NCBI GenBank assembly: GCA_947460595.1
Contig: CANHGS010000016.1
Coordinates: 1-64,000, forward strand
Direction: 5' to 3'
DNA length: 64,000 nt
Source: Bacteroidota bacterium
GTDB lineage: Bacteria; Bacteroidota; Bacteroidia; Chitinophagales; Chitinophagaceae
Shown here: positions 45,361 through 55,782 of the stretch, piece after piece
Numbering within the stretch: position 1 is the stretch's first letter
How the letters are laid out: each line of letters opens with the position of its first letter
Program-made: the position numbers and the translations under genes
Notes under the pieces: model-generated
The model's database searches: none
What the model saw: only the letters and a program-made list of their open reading frames with translations
Told to the model about the DNA's origin: nothing

Positions 45361-47046
45361 TTAATGCTCAGTTATTCTAAACCAATCAAAATCCACTGCT
45401 ATCCTTTTTCCTGTTCCCCTATTAAATGAATAAATACCTACCATCATTCCCATAAATCCCCAATTGGGTGTGCCTTGATCACTCAGGTAAGATGCATTCA
45501 AAATAGATCCTGCCTTTTCCCATTTTTTATTATCATAACTGTAAAAGAAATCCCTTTTGAGTTTATCAACTGTAACTTTTAGATATAAATTAGTTTGTCT
45601 AATATTAGCCACTATATTATTAATGGAAGGAACGCCAAACTTCATCTCTTCTAATACTAATACAAGCTTTCCCGAACTATCTCTTTGCAAACCTAATCTA
45701 GTAAATGTTTTTGTATCATAGTAACAAGTAATACCAGACTGTTCTTTTGTATCAGGATTGAAATTCATTTTTAAACTGGCTTGATATTTCAACCATCTTT
45801 CCCTTTGTACCAATACATTTCTACCCAGAATTGTATCTAAATCAAAATCTCCTGTGTAAATTCTCAGAAACCCTTTCTTTTCCATTAAACTAATATCCTT
45901 TTCAACTGGATTTCTTCTGAATTGCCAAGGCAAGCCTATGGAGATTCCATCAAATTCATCAGAAACTTTGTTTTGTTGTTTAAACTCTGGCAAATTTGGT
46001 TTTATATCAATATCCATAGCTTGCCTACCTATTTTATCCTTTGGCCACCCATCATTTGACCATTCAAGTCTAATTAACGAAGTTTCTCTTCCAAGTTGAC
46101 TAATCCCCTTGATAGCAGGCTTATCTTTTAAGGTTCCAGGCAACCAGCGTTGCGATATAACCATAGTAAACCATTCCTCATTTTGAGTCTTAAATATTTT
46201 ACCATGACCTTGGTGAAAATTAATGGCTTGTGGATTCTTTTGAGTAAGCGATGGATTGTAAGGAGAATTAATATAAGGGCCATATATATTCTTTGATCTT
46301 GCCACCAACATATGGTGCCCATTGAACAAACCACCTGAAGCAGCCATTGTTAAATAGTAATAACCATCCTTGAATAATAGATGTGGTCCTTCCGGTGCAG
46401 CCTTTTTACCTTCTGTCTCCAACCAAAATGGTCCTTCTACTATCTTTGTACATTCTTTGTTGAGTTTAACAATTTTTGTACCGTTTCCAGTAGGTATACC
46501 TGCTGCATAAAGCATATAATGATCTCCATTGGGATCCACAAAATGAGATGGATCATTACCATTGTCTGTTAATTGTACTGGTTTAGACCAAGGTCCCATG
46601 ATTGACTTTGATTTAACCATATAATTTCCTCTTACGTTGTAACTTCTATCTTTTTTTAACTGAACAGTACAATAAAAAACATAAAACTCACCATTATAGT
46701 AAGATATATCTGGCGCCCAAATACCCATACCATCCCAATAGGAACTTAGGTCTAAATCTTCTGTCTTATTGAATACATGCCCAATCTGCTTCCAATGAAT
46801 TAAGTCCTTAGAATGTGAAATAATTATACCAGGAAAATATTCAAAGGTTGAATTAACGCAATAATAATCATCCCCCACTTTAACAACAGAAGGATCTGGA
46901 AAAAAACCGGGAATGACGGGGTTTAGATATTCATTTTTAGCAAGCTTAGGGTACCATCTCTTGTCACTACTGTCTTGAGCAAAAGTTGACTTAAAAAGAA
47001 TAAGAGTCAAAAAATTAAAAACAATCAATACTTTATTGAAATTCAT
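45361..47046 (-). CDS. GH43 glycosidase with C-terminal beta-sandwich domain (unit D)
   Basis: 561 aa with a signal peptide (residues 1-23). Propeller residues: base D51 (GFFPDPSVVKVGDDYY), modulator D165 (GNDPSHFVDPNG), acid E219 (AAPEGPHLLFKDGYYYL). Residues about 360-561 form the concanavalin-like C-terminal domain (VSDEFDGISIGLPWQFRRNP, SLMEKKGFLRIYTG, FDWFRITEH). Family members are mostly beta-xylosidases and alpha-L-arabinofuranosidases. It is followed in unit D, after 50 bases, by the GH95-like gene and preceded by the GH106 gene, so it probably removes a pentose from a rhamnose- and fucose-bearing branch. Confidence 0.93.
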   Translation of the reverse strand: MNFNKVLIVFNFLTLILFKSTFAQDSSDKRWYPKLAKNEYLNPVIPGFFPDPSVVKVGDDYYCVNSTFEYFPGIIISHSKDLIHWKQIGHVFNKTEDLDLSSYWDGMGIWAPDISYYNGEFYVFYCTVQLKKDRSYNVRGNYMVKSKSIMGPWSKPVQLTDNGNDPSHFVDPNGDHYMLYAAGIPTGNGTKIVKLNKECTKIVEGPFWLETEGKKAAPEGPHLLFKDGYYYLTMAASGGLFNGHHMLVARSKNIYGPYINSPYNPSLTQKNPQAINFHQGHGKIFKTQNEEWFTMVISQRWLPGTLKDKPAIKGISQLGRETSLIRLEWSNDGWPKDKIGRQAMDIDIKPNLPEFKQQNKVSDEFDGISIGLPWQFRRNPVEKDISLMEKKGFLRIYTGDFDLDTILGRNVLVQRERWLKYQASLKMNFNPDTKEQSGITCYYDTKTFTRLGLQRDSSGKLVLVLEEMKFGVPSINNIVANIRQTNLYLKVTVDKLKRDFFYSYDNKKWEKAGSILNASYLSDQGTPNWGFMGMMVGIYSFNRGTGKRIAVDFDWFRITEH

Positions 47047-47089
47047 TATATTTTACCTTAATTATAAAAGAAATAGAAGTTTTATAGCA

Positions 47090-49993
47090 TCATATTTTTA
47101 ACAGTTTTAAAGAAACCGGACCAATTAAACCAGATACTAGTAACGGATCGCTTTTGCGATAATAATTCCATGTACTAAAAGTATATCTACCGCTAGAAGG
47201 CCGCTGTTTACCATGCAAAAACCATTCAGGATACTTAACCAATTCTCTACCTCTGAATAAACTATCTGAACTAAAACTCTCTTTGGTCCATTCCATATCT
47301 GCTGGTTCTTGTTCATCTCCAATCATTCGATTAGCCCACAAATTGGTTACATCAATTCTAATTTCATTTTTTCCTGTCTTTAAATACTTGGTGATATCTA
47401 AAACAAACGGGTATTTCCATAAATTAGCTACTTCCTTTCCATTCACAAATACATCAGCGAAATTTTTCACCATCCCAAGATCTAGGATCATTTTTGAAGA
47501 TTCGTTAACCTGAGATTCCAAAAGAGAAAATGTTTTTGAATAGGAAGCAGTTCCAGAAAAATAATTAATTGCTTTAGAGTCAAAATTTGTCCATGACTTC
47601 AAATAGGGTATGACAAACTTTGAAGGTGTCTTCTGAACACCATGAAAATCTATCTCCCATTCTTTACTTAAATCAATAGCAGTATTTATAGTACTATTTA
47701 AAGACTCATTAAAAGCAACTTTTTTATTAATATCTCCATTCTTAAAAACAACAAACCATGATTGCAGGGATTCAAATGGAATACTGACCAAAGTTCTATT
47801 CCCCTCTTGTTTCCATTTCACATTATGAAATATTTCACCAGTTTCTGCATTCCAGATTTCAGGTATTTTGCCACCTACTCTGAAACCAATAGTGAAAGTT
47901 TGTGCTTTCTTTTCTTGATTTGCAACAAAATACAAATCATCCTTTCCAATAGATCTATGAATCCAAGCAATCTTAGCTTGACTAGAAGACTCTACTAATT
48001 CAAAGTCCTTTTCAACCTTCATCTCTTGTAATACCTCTTCCGGTTTCAATCCAAGAAATATCATACCCTTCCCATATCTTCTAAATTTATTTTGTATTCC
48101 ATCAAGATCTCCCCATACTTTATTTCCAATTTTAATTACTTGTTTATCATGTTCTGGAAAATTCTCAAGTCCTGGAGTTCTTAGAGGTTTAGGACCTAAG
48201 ACAATAGCACCTTCCTCAACCAATTGTTGTATCTTTTTTGCCAATGCAAGAGACATAATAGAAGTATTTGTCAAAACTAACACCCTATATTGCATGCCAC
48301 TTGGCAGACACAGTTTACCATCCTTTACATACATCAATTTGATTAAGCTCTCTTCATCAATTGCATCTCCATTGTAACCTAGAGGCACACTAAATCCTCT
48401 TTGCTTTTTAGGATACAGATAACAAATGTCTCCAACAAACTGTCCCTGCCTCAACATATATTGACACCGAGATATATAAGTATTCCAGGACAAGGATTGT
48501 TTCCAATAAGTATTTGCTGGGTTAATTTGTAAGCCATAACTACCTCCAATCATACCAGGTATGGCTTTATCTAACCAGGGCTGATGTGGTTGAATATGCA
48601 ACTCCATCCTGTTAATCCCTTTGGAAAAGGCAAGATCAGCCTCAGCTTTTAAGTCTTCTGGAGAGATACTCCAATTTCCGTGTTGGGGCTCGGCGGTAAA
48701 AGATTCTGCAGAAACAATTTTTTTACCACTAATATGAGCTGCCGATGCAGCCAAATTGAGCGTCCACCATCCATAGACTTTATTATTATGCCAAAATTCC
48801 CCCGCTGGCATTTCATTTTTTACAGCATTCTCAACAAGATTCATTGGAGCATTATAAGATTGAACCTCCAATTCAACTCCGGGATATTGATGTACTAAAT
48901 TCCCTAAAGCTCCATAATACTGTTCCATAAACAATTCAGAGATGGTTTTCTCAAAATCATAAATGAAACGCTCTGACATTTCTTTATTTTCAATAATAAT
49001 GCTTGGGCTAAGCGACTTACTTCTTGGATCATAATTTTCCACTTGAACACCAGTAATTACTGGCAACCAGATGATTGGATCATATCCCCTTCTTTTTATA
49101 AACTGGTCCCTAAATTGGTGATTCCAATTTTGCAATCCAGCTTCATAACTATCTACTGCAATATATTTTAAAGACTTTCCAGCCAATTTACCAGCATCTT
49201 TTAAAATCTTACCCGGATAATTATTAAAATGAATTTTCAAAGCATTGCTATCTAATTTATCACATTCTATTCCTGCTACATCAAGTGCTGCTTGAACCGG
49301 CATTTTTCCAGTAGTGGTATGTCCATATCTAATAATTTTCCAATTCCCAATAGGAACTTGCCATTTCAAAATATCGTCATTTTTGATAAAAGAGGAAATG
49401 TCTTTTACATTGTCTTTTAAAACAACACCTGACTCTTCTAATCTAATAGCAATTACAGCAACATCTTTGTAATAATTCCATTTGGAATCTACTTTGGGTT
49501 TATTCAATTTGATATCAGTAAAACTTCCTCCAACAATAGTTGTATCTATCCAAACCAATTTTTGCATAGATTGCACTGGCTGAATCCATGTTCCCCCACT
49601 AGATGACCAACCAAGAGAATTGTGAAAAGTAGCTTCTAATCCAAGCCTATCTGCTTCTCTAATTGAAAACTGTATGAGATCCCACCATTCCTTGCTTAAT
49701 GTTGCAACATTTGGTAATACATTTTGAGGATCATTAATTATATCCTGAACACCAGGCTTTAATTGAAAATGATAAAAACCCCCAATCCCAGCTTTCTTCA
49801 TTGCTTCCAAATCTCTAGTAATCCCTTCCTTGCTAATTTGTCTTCCATACCATCTCCACCAAACTGTTGGTCTTGTATTGGTTGGAGGAACTTTGAAGGA
49901 TTGCTCTATAGACTGATTAATTTGAGCAACTAAAGCCACACTGTATCCAATTTGGAATAATATAAACAGTGATAGAATCTTATTTATTTTCAT
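47090..49993 (-). CDS. GH106 family alpha-L-rhamnosidase (unit D)
   Basis: About 967 aa from the Met at 49993, which starts a signal peptide (MKINKILSLFILFQIGYSVA) and lies 7 bases after the stop of the upstream GH29 gene; the upstream Met at 50032 would overlap it. GH106 motifs: PTVWWRWYGRQISKEGITRDLE, LEATFHNSLGWSSSGGTWI, IAVDSYEAGLQNW, ELEVQSYNAP and VSAESFTAEPQHGNW. The C-terminal sandwich has LGMVKNFADVFVNGKEVANLW and DVTNLWANRMIGDEQ. It releases terminal alpha-L-rhamnose. It is homologous to, but clearly diverged from, the GH106 of unit C (38810-41851), so the two units may hit different rhamnosyl linkages. Confidence 0.93.
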   Translation of the reverse strand: MKINKILSLFILFQIGYSVALVAQINQSIEQSFKVPPTNTRPTVWWRWYGRQISKEGITRDLEAMKKAGIGGFYHFQLKPGVQDIINDPQNVLPNVATLSKEWWDLIQFSIREADRLGLEATFHNSLGWSSSGGTWIQPVQSMQKLVWIDTTIVGGSFTDIKLNKPKVDSKWNYYKDVAVIAIRLEESGVVLKDNVKDISSFIKNDDILKWQVPIGNWKIIRYGHTTTGKMPVQAALDVAGIECDKLDSNALKIHFNNYPGKILKDAGKLAGKSLKYIAVDSYEAGLQNWNHQFRDQFIKRRGYDPIIWLPVITGVQVENYDPRSKSLSPSIIIENKEMSERFIYDFEKTISELFMEQYYGALGNLVHQYPGVELEVQSYNAPMNLVENAVKNEMPAGEFWHNNKVYGWWTLNLAASAAHISGKKIVSAESFTAEPQHGNWSISPEDLKAEADLAFSKGINRMELHIQPHQPWLDKAIPGMIGGSYGLQINPANTYWKQSLSWNTYISRCQYMLRQGQFVGDICYLYPKKQRGFSVPLGYNGDAIDEESLIKLMYVKDGKLCLPSGMQYRVLVLTNTSIMSLALAKKIQQLVEEGAIVLGPKPLRTPGLENFPEHDKQVIKIGNKVWGDLDGIQNKFRRYGKGMIFLGLKPEEVLQEMKVEKDFELVESSSQAKIAWIHRSIGKDDLYFVANQEKKAQTFTIGFRVGGKIPEIWNAETGEIFHNVKWKQEGNRTLVSIPFESLQSWFVVFKNGDINKKVAFNESLNSTINTAIDLSKEWEIDFHGVQKTPSKFVIPYLKSWTNFDSKAINYFSGTASYSKTFSLLESQVNESSKMILDLGMVKNFADVFVNGKEVANLWKYPFVLDITKYLKTGKNEIRIDVTNLWANRMIGDEQEPADMEWTKESFSSDSLFRGRELVKYPEWFLHGKQRPSSGRYTFSTWNYYRKSDPLLVSGLIGPVSLKLLKI

Positions 49994-50000
49994 AATCACT

Positions 50001-51695
50001 TTATTCTGCACGATATAAGATGAACTCTCCAATTGAAGGAGCTTCTTTTTGGTTTTCTAATAACAACCTAAATTTTTGCGCTTTGATTACTTTGAAGGAC
50101 TCAGTGCTTCCAGTACCATCCGTAGAAAGTTTGTTAATAGACTTCCATGAACCAGATTCAAAATATTGTAATTCATGTGTTTGTTTAATACCTGACCATG
50201 GATGCCATGGTTCTACTAATGACATGGCATTGATAGCATATTCAGTTCCAAAATCAATTTCCAAACTAGCATTTGTATTTCCCTTAGCAGCCTGCCATTT
50301 TGAATTTGGATTGCCATCATTCAAATTTTTGGTATTAGAAGTGCTGTCAGTACTGCTAGCAACTATTAATTTTCCTGATGTAGGCAATGGCAATACTTTA
50401 GGCTCTCCCTCAAATTCTATAGCAATTACTGAACTCATTTTATCTGGGGCATAACTAGGCAATTGTATTTGACTACTAGATTTAGAGGGAACTATATTCA
50501 GATTCTTGCTCTTATCCGCTAACAAATAGGCTTTCTTAATCTTATTGCCCAATGGAACATTTAAAAGCCCATTTGTTGGCCAATCAAAGACATGTAAATA
50601 AATCACTTGACCTTTTCTTGTTGCCCTTCCCCATGATAAGAATGGAAATGGACTAGCATTTGTACCATAGATTGATTCACCATTTAATTGAAGCCATTCT
50701 CCAATTTCTAATAGATTCTGTTGACATACAACGGGAATCACACCATAGGCATTGGGTCCAACATTCAAAAGAAAGTTGCCTCCTTTACTAACAATGTCTA
50801 CCAATTTTTGTGTAAGCTCTTTGGTGGTCTTCCATCTATCATCCCAGGCATTAAAACCCCAATGTCCATTCATAGTCATACATACTTCCCAATTCCTACC
50901 AGGAAACCCAGTTGCAGGAATAAACTGTTCTGGAGTTTCTAAATCACCTCCCATACCAGCTCCTAGCCTATTATTAGTTATTAATTGTGGATATTGCTTG
51001 GCTACTTCCGCTAATTTCAAGGTCATGCTTTTAGTCATATTGGTTGGTGTATCCCACCATAAAATGGCTACATCTCCATAATTTGATAAAATTTCCTTTA
51101 CCTGTGGCAATGCAATTTCATCAATGTATTTCTCCATGCTACCCACATGTGAACTATCCCAATCTTTATTTCCTGAAACCGCTCCACCAGGATGATACCA
51201 ATCTTGGGCTTGAGAATAATAAAATCCAAGTTTCATATCGTATTTCCTACAAGCTTCCGCCAATTCTTTTAATACATCTCTTTTAAATGGTGTTGCATCA
51301 ACTATATTGTAGGTAGATGCCTTAGAACCAAACATGGCAAACCCATCATGATGCTTGCTAGTAATGACCATATACTTTTGACCTGCTGCTTTTGCCAACT
51401 TCACCCATTCTTCTGCATTAAATTGTGTTGGATTAAATTCCTTGGCAAGAGCTGAATAAGTAGTTCTTGGAATCTTTGCTGTATGCATGATCCATTCTCC
51501 ATAAGTAGTTGTATTGCCCCACTTACCAGCAGGAACAGAATAAATACCCCAATGAATAAACATGCCAAACTTAGCATCTCTCCACCACTGCATCTTTGGA
51601 TCATTCATTTTTGAAGCAGCATTCCCCTCCCCATTTTGAGAAAAAGAAACTATTGCTAATACAAAACCCAAAACTGTAAATGCATATTTTTTCAT
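50001..51695 (-). CDS. GH29 alpha-L-fucosidase with C-terminal F5/8 type C domain (unit D)
   Basis: 564 aa with a signal peptide (residues 1-20). Core motifs: MQWWRDAKFGMFIHWGIYS, GQKYMVITSKHHDGFAMF, VAILWWDTPTN with nucleophile D215, and RNWEVCMTMNGHWGF with candidate acid/base E270. GGNFLLNVGPNAYG is conserved. Residues about 440-563 form a discoidin domain (ASSTDSTSNTKNLNDGNPNSK, LEIDFGTEYAINAMSL, KFRLLLENQ). It cleaves terminal alpha-L-fucose. In architecture it matches the GH29 of unit C at 26382-28175, though its barrel is closer in length and motifs to the one at 30650-32077. It follows the GH16-like gene by 9 bases. Confidence 0.95.
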   Translation of the reverse strand: MKKYAFTVLGFVLAIVSFSQNGEGNAASKMNDPKMQWWRDAKFGMFIHWGIYSVPAGKWGNTTTYGEWIMHTAKIPRTTYSALAKEFNPTQFNAEEWVKLAKAAGQKYMVITSKHHDGFAMFGSKASTYNIVDATPFKRDVLKELAEACRKYDMKLGFYYSQAQDWYHPGGAVSGNKDWDSSHVGSMEKYIDEIALPQVKEILSNYGDVAILWWDTPTNMTKSMTLKLAEVAKQYPQLITNNRLGAGMGGDLETPEQFIPATGFPGRNWEVCMTMNGHWGFNAWDDRWKTTKELTQKLVDIVSKGGNFLLNVGPNAYGVIPVVCQQNLLEIGEWLQLNGESIYGTNASPFPFLSWGRATRKGQVIYLHVFDWPTNGLLNVPLGNKIKKAYLLADKSKNLNIVPSKSSSQIQLPSYAPDKMSSVIAIEFEGEPKVLPLPTSGKLIVASSTDSTSNTKNLNDGNPNSKWQAAKGNTNASLEIDFGTEYAINAMSLVEPWHPWSGIKQTHELQYFESGSWKSINKLSTDGTGSTESFKVIKAQKFRLLLENQKEAPSIGEFILYRAE

Positions 51696-51704
51696 AAATC
51701 AATT

Positions 51705-53492
51705 TTAAAATAACATCCTATTATAAATTCGCAAATGTTGAATTGAACCTGTAAAATTTTTAAGCTTTGTATTTTCTTTATCGGTAGTACCTACTTGCAT
51801 TACTACATCGCCAACGGCTTCAAAATCTTTTCCTACTGTACCTACACGCCCAGCGGCAGTTGCATCTTTAGTTGAATGCTTAATACCTTTTTGTTGCTTA
51901 ACCAACTGTCCTGCTTTATAAATTAATGCCGTTCCATTTTGGTAAACACAGGTTAGATGTACCATTTTATCTTGTTCATATATTTTATCTACTTCTACAT
52001 CTGTGTGGCTTTCAATACTACCAATCCTGAAAATAAGTCCCCCATCTTTTTTCAGCTGAATAGACCAACCTGAATTACCTGTTTTAGGAATTCTAGCAAT
52101 TGGAGTCATATTGGCTAGTTCAGATGCCTGAATATCCATATCAATGGTAATTGTATCTCCATAACCTACATTCCTATCAAAAAAGTAAAATTTTTGATCT
52201 CCTATAAACCGAATGGGTTCTGATTCTGCCAATTGCCAAATGGGTGCCTTAAGATTTGCAAATGGTTTTGCTCTAATGATTTCATTCCCCTTACCCAAAG
52301 GTTTCATAAATATAACATCGTCTACTTCCATCCATTGATCTGGCCCACCTTCTGAAGCAATGCTGATGGTTATCTGATGATTGGTAACTTTAATGGGAGG
52401 AAGCTGAACCCTAGTCCATTTATCTGATGCAGGCACTTTCATTATCAAATCTTTTCCACCAAAATCAGATGCCTTAATATAAGCAGATGTTTGCCCACCG
52501 GAACTTCTAACCATGGCAGAAAGTTGGTACTCCCCATTCATGATAAATTCTAATTGCTGTTTTATACCTGCATTGTAAGGGGCAGGTGCTCCAATGCGCA
52601 ATTTGTAATTTTCTAAATAGGCATCCCCTTCTATTAATTGAACGGCTCCATTAGTTCCCTCATTATTCCAACAAAGAGGTTTTTGTGAATTGTATTTATT
52701 TTGATTAAATTCAAAATTGCCATTAGGAAGAATGGTGATTCCTGGATAGTCTTTTGCATAGTATCTGAAATACTTAAAAACAGACTCAGCGGGTTGTAGC
52801 GTACTATCTACTTTACCTACTCCATTTAATGCGGTTAACCAGACAGCTTGGTGCGCGTTTAGCTGATCCCATTCTGCTTTTGCTACAATATTGCCATTAT
52901 CATAGAAAATGACACCGTCTGGGGTAAACTCATAAGCATCTAAAAACCACCCATCTTTGTCAAACTTGAAAGGAACTTGTGCTCTGTGTGGCCAAGGCCT
53001 TCTATCTATTCCTTTAAATGGCAAATCAAAATAGAGGTTATTAGTTGCAACCCAAGTTTTGGAATCAATTTCGTAGGAATCAATTTCAAAAATATTATTA
53101 TTAGGATTTTTTCCGCCTCTCTGCCAAAAGGATGTATGAACACCATGTCCCTCCATGAATGGCTTTGACAAACACTCATAATATCCGTAACCAAAATTAT
53201 GATTACTGATTACACCGCCACCGGTATTCTCCCATTTTCCGTCAATCTTTTCGTGATTTAGAACAACATGTAAAGCACCATCTTTTACAAATACATTTTC
53301 TTTTCTATTCAATCCATCCATATAACCAAACCCTGTTCTTCTATCAATTCTATAACGCCAATCTTGCTCATTTAAACGATTACCCTTAAAACTCTCGTCA
53401 AACAGAAGTGTATATCCTTTATTTGCAGGAGGTTGAGCAAGGACAGTCTGAAAAACTAAAACTAGAAAAATGATACATTGAATAAACTTCAT
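51705..53492 (-). CDS. GH16-like endo-glycanase with carbohydrate-binding and LamG domains
   Basis: 595 aa with a signal peptide (residues 1-19). The N-terminal jelly roll (about 25-250) has TLLFDESFKGNRLNEQDWRY, GYGYYECLSKPF and the GH16 catalytic motif NIFEIDSYEID, with E136, D138 and E141 in the E-x-D-x-x-E arrangement. Next is a CBM4/9-like sandwich (about 253-398; NGNFEFNQNKYNSQ, MEVDDVIFMK), then a LamG-type sandwich (about 425-595; YGDTITIDMDIQA, KNFTGSIQHLRIYNRML). GH16 enzymes cut beta-1,3/1,4-glucans or galactans internally, and this is the only clear endo-acting candidate in the window. The substrate is not resolved. Unit D, between the acetylesterase and the GH29 genes. Confidence 0.86.
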   Translation of the reverse strand: MKFIQCIIFLVLVFQTVLAQPPANKGYTLLFDESFKGNRLNEQDWRYRIDRRTGFGYMDGLNRKENVFVKDGALHVVLNHEKIDGKWENTGGGVISNHNFGYGYYECLSKPFMEGHGVHTSFWQRGGKNPNNNIFEIDSYEIDSKTWVATNNLYFDLPFKGIDRRPWPHRAQVPFKFDKDGWFLDAYEFTPDGVIFYDNGNIVAKAEWDQLNAHQAVWLTALNGVGKVDSTLQPAESVFKYFRYYAKDYPGITILPNGNFEFNQNKYNSQKPLCWNNEGTNGAVQLIEGDAYLENYKLRIGAPAPYNAGIKQQLEFIMNGEYQLSAMVRSSGGQTSAYIKASDFGGKDLIMKVPASDKWTRVQLPPIKVTNHQITISIASEGGPDQWMEVDDVIFMKPLGKGNEIIRAKPFANLKAPIWQLAESEPIRFIGDQKFYFFDRNVGYGDTITIDMDIQASELANMTPIARIPKTGNSGWSIQLKKDGGLIFRIGSIESHTDVEVDKIYEQDKMVHLTCVYQNGTALIYKAGQLVKQQKGIKHSTKDATAAGRVGTVGKDFEAVGDVVMQVGTTDKENTKLKNFTGSIQHLRIYNRMLF

Positions 53493-53494
53493 GT

Positions 53495-54346
53495 CTATTG
53501 ACTTTTATGATGGATGATTTGAAAGATTTTCTTTGCCGATTTTTCGCCTATATCGTCAAGACCTTCTTGGCTGTAATGAACAAAATCACGCATCCATCCC
53601 CTTTCAAAAAAAAGATTGGTTGCTGAATACACTATAAAAACATTGTCCAATTCCTTTGAAACTGATTCCTGTATGAATCTAACTGTATCATTTCCGTCTT
53701 GCTCACGACCGGACTGATACCCCGTTTCAACAATGAAGAATAGAGTGGTTTTGCCAAATTTTTGTCTAAATGAATGAATGACCCAAATTAAAGCTGCTTT
53801 ATATTCAATTGCGCTTAATTTTCCCGCATGAATGGCATTGGCATCACGTTCACCTTGCATCCAAATAATTCCAGAAAGATTAACCTTACTAGCTGATACA
53901 GCCTTGGTTGTTTTCTCAATGGCTGACCAAATTAAATTCCCACTACTATCCCAAGTACCATAATTATCCAATTCTGCTTTAACACTACAGGAACTTCCAC
54001 TTCTTGCTGCATGAACAACAATCACGTCTTCCTGTTGCAACAAAGCAAAGGTTTTGGTAAAAGAGGGAAGTATGGTTCCTCTTCCTCGCACAGATTCTAG
54101 ACTTTTCCAATTTTGTCCAGCAGGATCCCTTAGTGGCTTAATTTGATCTAATAGAATATCATATTCGAATGCCTTATTGGTTAGATGTTTATTACTCAGA
54201 ACACTATCACCTAGGCCACCTGCATTACTTTGTCCTGCCAACAAAAACAACTTTTGCGCATGTAATGGATTATGCAGAAAAAGCATCAACCCTAAAAAAG
54301 AAAATGGCAAAAACCAGATTTTGGGATAAAGTTCTCTCATTATCAT
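53495..54346 (-). CDS. Secreted SASA-type carbohydrate acetylesterase (sialate O-acetylesterase-like)
   Basis: About 283 aa from the Met at 54346; a Met at 54406 in the same frame would overlap the MFS gene by 32 bases. The preceding MRELYPKIWFLPFSFLGLML is a signal peptide. SGNH-like blocks are seen: LFLLAGQSNAGG with the nucleophile Ser, HAARSGSSC, GIIWMQGERDAN, and DFVHYSQEGL with the catalytic His. Members of this family remove acetyl groups from plant or microbial sugars (CE6-like). The product fits deacetylation before fucose, rhamnose and xylose removal. It lies between the MFS transporter and GH16-like genes in unit D with only a 2-base gap to the latter. Confidence 0.88.
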   Translation of the reverse strand: MIMRELYPKIWFLPFSFLGLMLFLHNPLHAQKLFLLAGQSNAGGLGDSVLSNKHLTNKAFEYDILLDQIKPLRDPAGQNWKSLESVRGRGTILPSFTKTFALLQQEDVIVVHAARSGSSCSVKAELDNYGTWDSSGNLIWSAIEKTTKAVSASKVNLSGIIWMQGERDANAIHAGKLSAIEYKAALIWVIHSFRQKFGKTTLFFIVETGYQSGREQDGNDTVRFIQESVSKELDNVFIVYSATNLFFERGWMRDFVHYSQEGLDDIGEKSAKKIFQIIHHKSQ

Positions 54347-54374
54347 GTGAGTGATTATTTTATTGAAATGGTTT

Positions 54375-55754
54375 TTAACTTTTGGGCAATTTTTGTATCC
54401 CCCCAAATTTCAATACCAACCAACCTATTGGATGTAAAAAAGCCATCATAAAAAACCACCAAGCATAGCCGTGACCCTGCACCACATCTAATATTGGATT
54501 AAGTAAAACATGTAACCCCTTATCTAAGAATCCGGAAACTTTTGTAGATGCTCCTGATACCATTGTTGCCACTATCGTATTCATCATGATTCCACCAATG
54601 GTACTTCCTGCTGCAACAATACTAAACACAGTTCCTAGCGAATGTTTTGGAACTACGTCTAATACCAAGGATGTAATGTTGATTAACCATGCCAATGAAG
54701 CCATTACTGCACAAACAGTAATAGTCATGGCCATATTCAAACCTGTTACCTGGCTTATCAAAGGAGAGAGTGGCATTATGAGCGCACAACCTAACATAAC
54801 AGATAACCTGCTTTTTACTGGTGCTACTCCTTTTTTAACAAGCCTACCGGATAGCCAGCCCCCCAACAAACTTCCCACTCCCGCCGCGGCATAGATAACC
54901 CATGTAATTTTTAATTGCTCTTGAGAAAGATGACGATCAGAACTTAAATATTTGGGAAACCAAAACTGATAGAAATACCATACCGGGTCAGTCACCAAGC
55001 GGCCGATGAGTAATAACCAAGTTCCTTTAAATAATAATACCTGTTTCCACGACCATGTATTTTGTTTATCTGCAGTTGTTGCTTCTTCAGCAAGGTCATC
55101 ACTAATTAACTGAAGTTCTGAATCAGTAATTAATTTAGATTTTTGTGGTAGCCTGTAAAAACTTAACCATGGTATAAGCCAAAGCAATCCAACTAAACCA
55201 GTTATTATAAAAGCCAATCGCCATCCAGTTCCCTGTCCTAACCAACCAACTAAAACTGGTAAAGTAGCGGCATAGTTATAGGTTGCCAGTGGGATTACAA
55301 TATAAGGCGCTATAGTTGCACCAATAGTAGCTCCCATAGTGTAAAGACCAATGGCAAATGCCCTTTCTTTTTTAGGGAACCATTCAGAAACGGCTTTTGA
55401 TGCCGCAGGCCAAATGCCTGCTTCACCTAAACCCAATGCAAATCTATACGCACTCAAAGAGGTAATGCTATTGGCTGCTGCAGTAAAAGCATTGGCAATG
55501 GACCACCAGGCTACAAAAACAAACATTCCTGCTCTTGTTCCAATTTTATCAGCGATGCGCCCACTCAATAAATAGGCAATGGTATATGCAACAAGGAAAA
55601 TATTTACAATGTTAGCATAGTCCTGTTCGTTCATATTCAAATCCTTTTGAATAGTAGGAGCTAAAGCCGACAAGGTTTGCCTATCTACATAGTTAAGCAC
55701 TGCCGCAACAAAAAGCAACCCCACAATCCACCAGCGCATTCCTTTTATTTTCAT
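54375..55754 (-). CDS. MFS transporter, ACS/ExuT-like sugar-acid family
   Basis: 459 aa integral inner-membrane protein with about 12 predicted hydrophobic helices. The N-terminus MRWWIVGLLFVAAVLNYVDRQTLSALAP and the loop GRIADKIGTRAGM match the anion:cation symporter (ACS) branch of the major facilitator superfamily, which includes hexuronate and galactonate carriers; the sequence EAGIWPAASKAVSEWFPKKERA is typical. It should move a monosaccharide or sugar acid from the periplasm to the cytoplasm. It is followed in the unit by extracellular enzymes and preceded by a cytoplasmic FAD oxidoreductase, so the imported compound may be that enzyme's substrate or product. No exact substrate can be read. 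Confidence 0.93.
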   Translation of the reverse strand: MKIKGMRWWIVGLLFVAAVLNYVDRQTLSALAPTIQKDLNMNEQDYANIVNIFLVAYTIAYLLSGRIADKIGTRAGMFVFVAWWSIANAFTAAANSITSLSAYRFALGLGEAGIWPAASKAVSEWFPKKERAFAIGLYTMGATIGATIAPYIVIPLATYNYAATLPVLVGWLGQGTGWRLAFIITGLVGLLWLIPWLSFYRLPQKSKLITDSELQLISDDLAEEATTADKQNTWSWKQVLLFKGTWLLLIGRLVTDPVWYFYQFWFPKYLSSDRHLSQEQLKITWVIYAAAGVGSLLGGWLSGRLVKKGVAPVKSRLSVMLGCALIMPLSPLISQVTGLNMAMTITVCAVMASLAWLINITSLVLDVVPKHSLGTVFSIVAAGSTIGGIMMNTIVATMVSGASTKVSGFLDKGLHVLLNPILDVVQGHGYAWWFFMMAFLHPIGWLVLKFGGIQKLPKS

Positions 55755-55782
55755 TGTATTTTTTTGTGCTTCTTAACAAAAA

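Noticed and set aside
50020-50454. 144-codon open frame on the plus strand
   Set aside because: It is antisense to the discoidin domain of the GH29 gene and shows no family features or start context.
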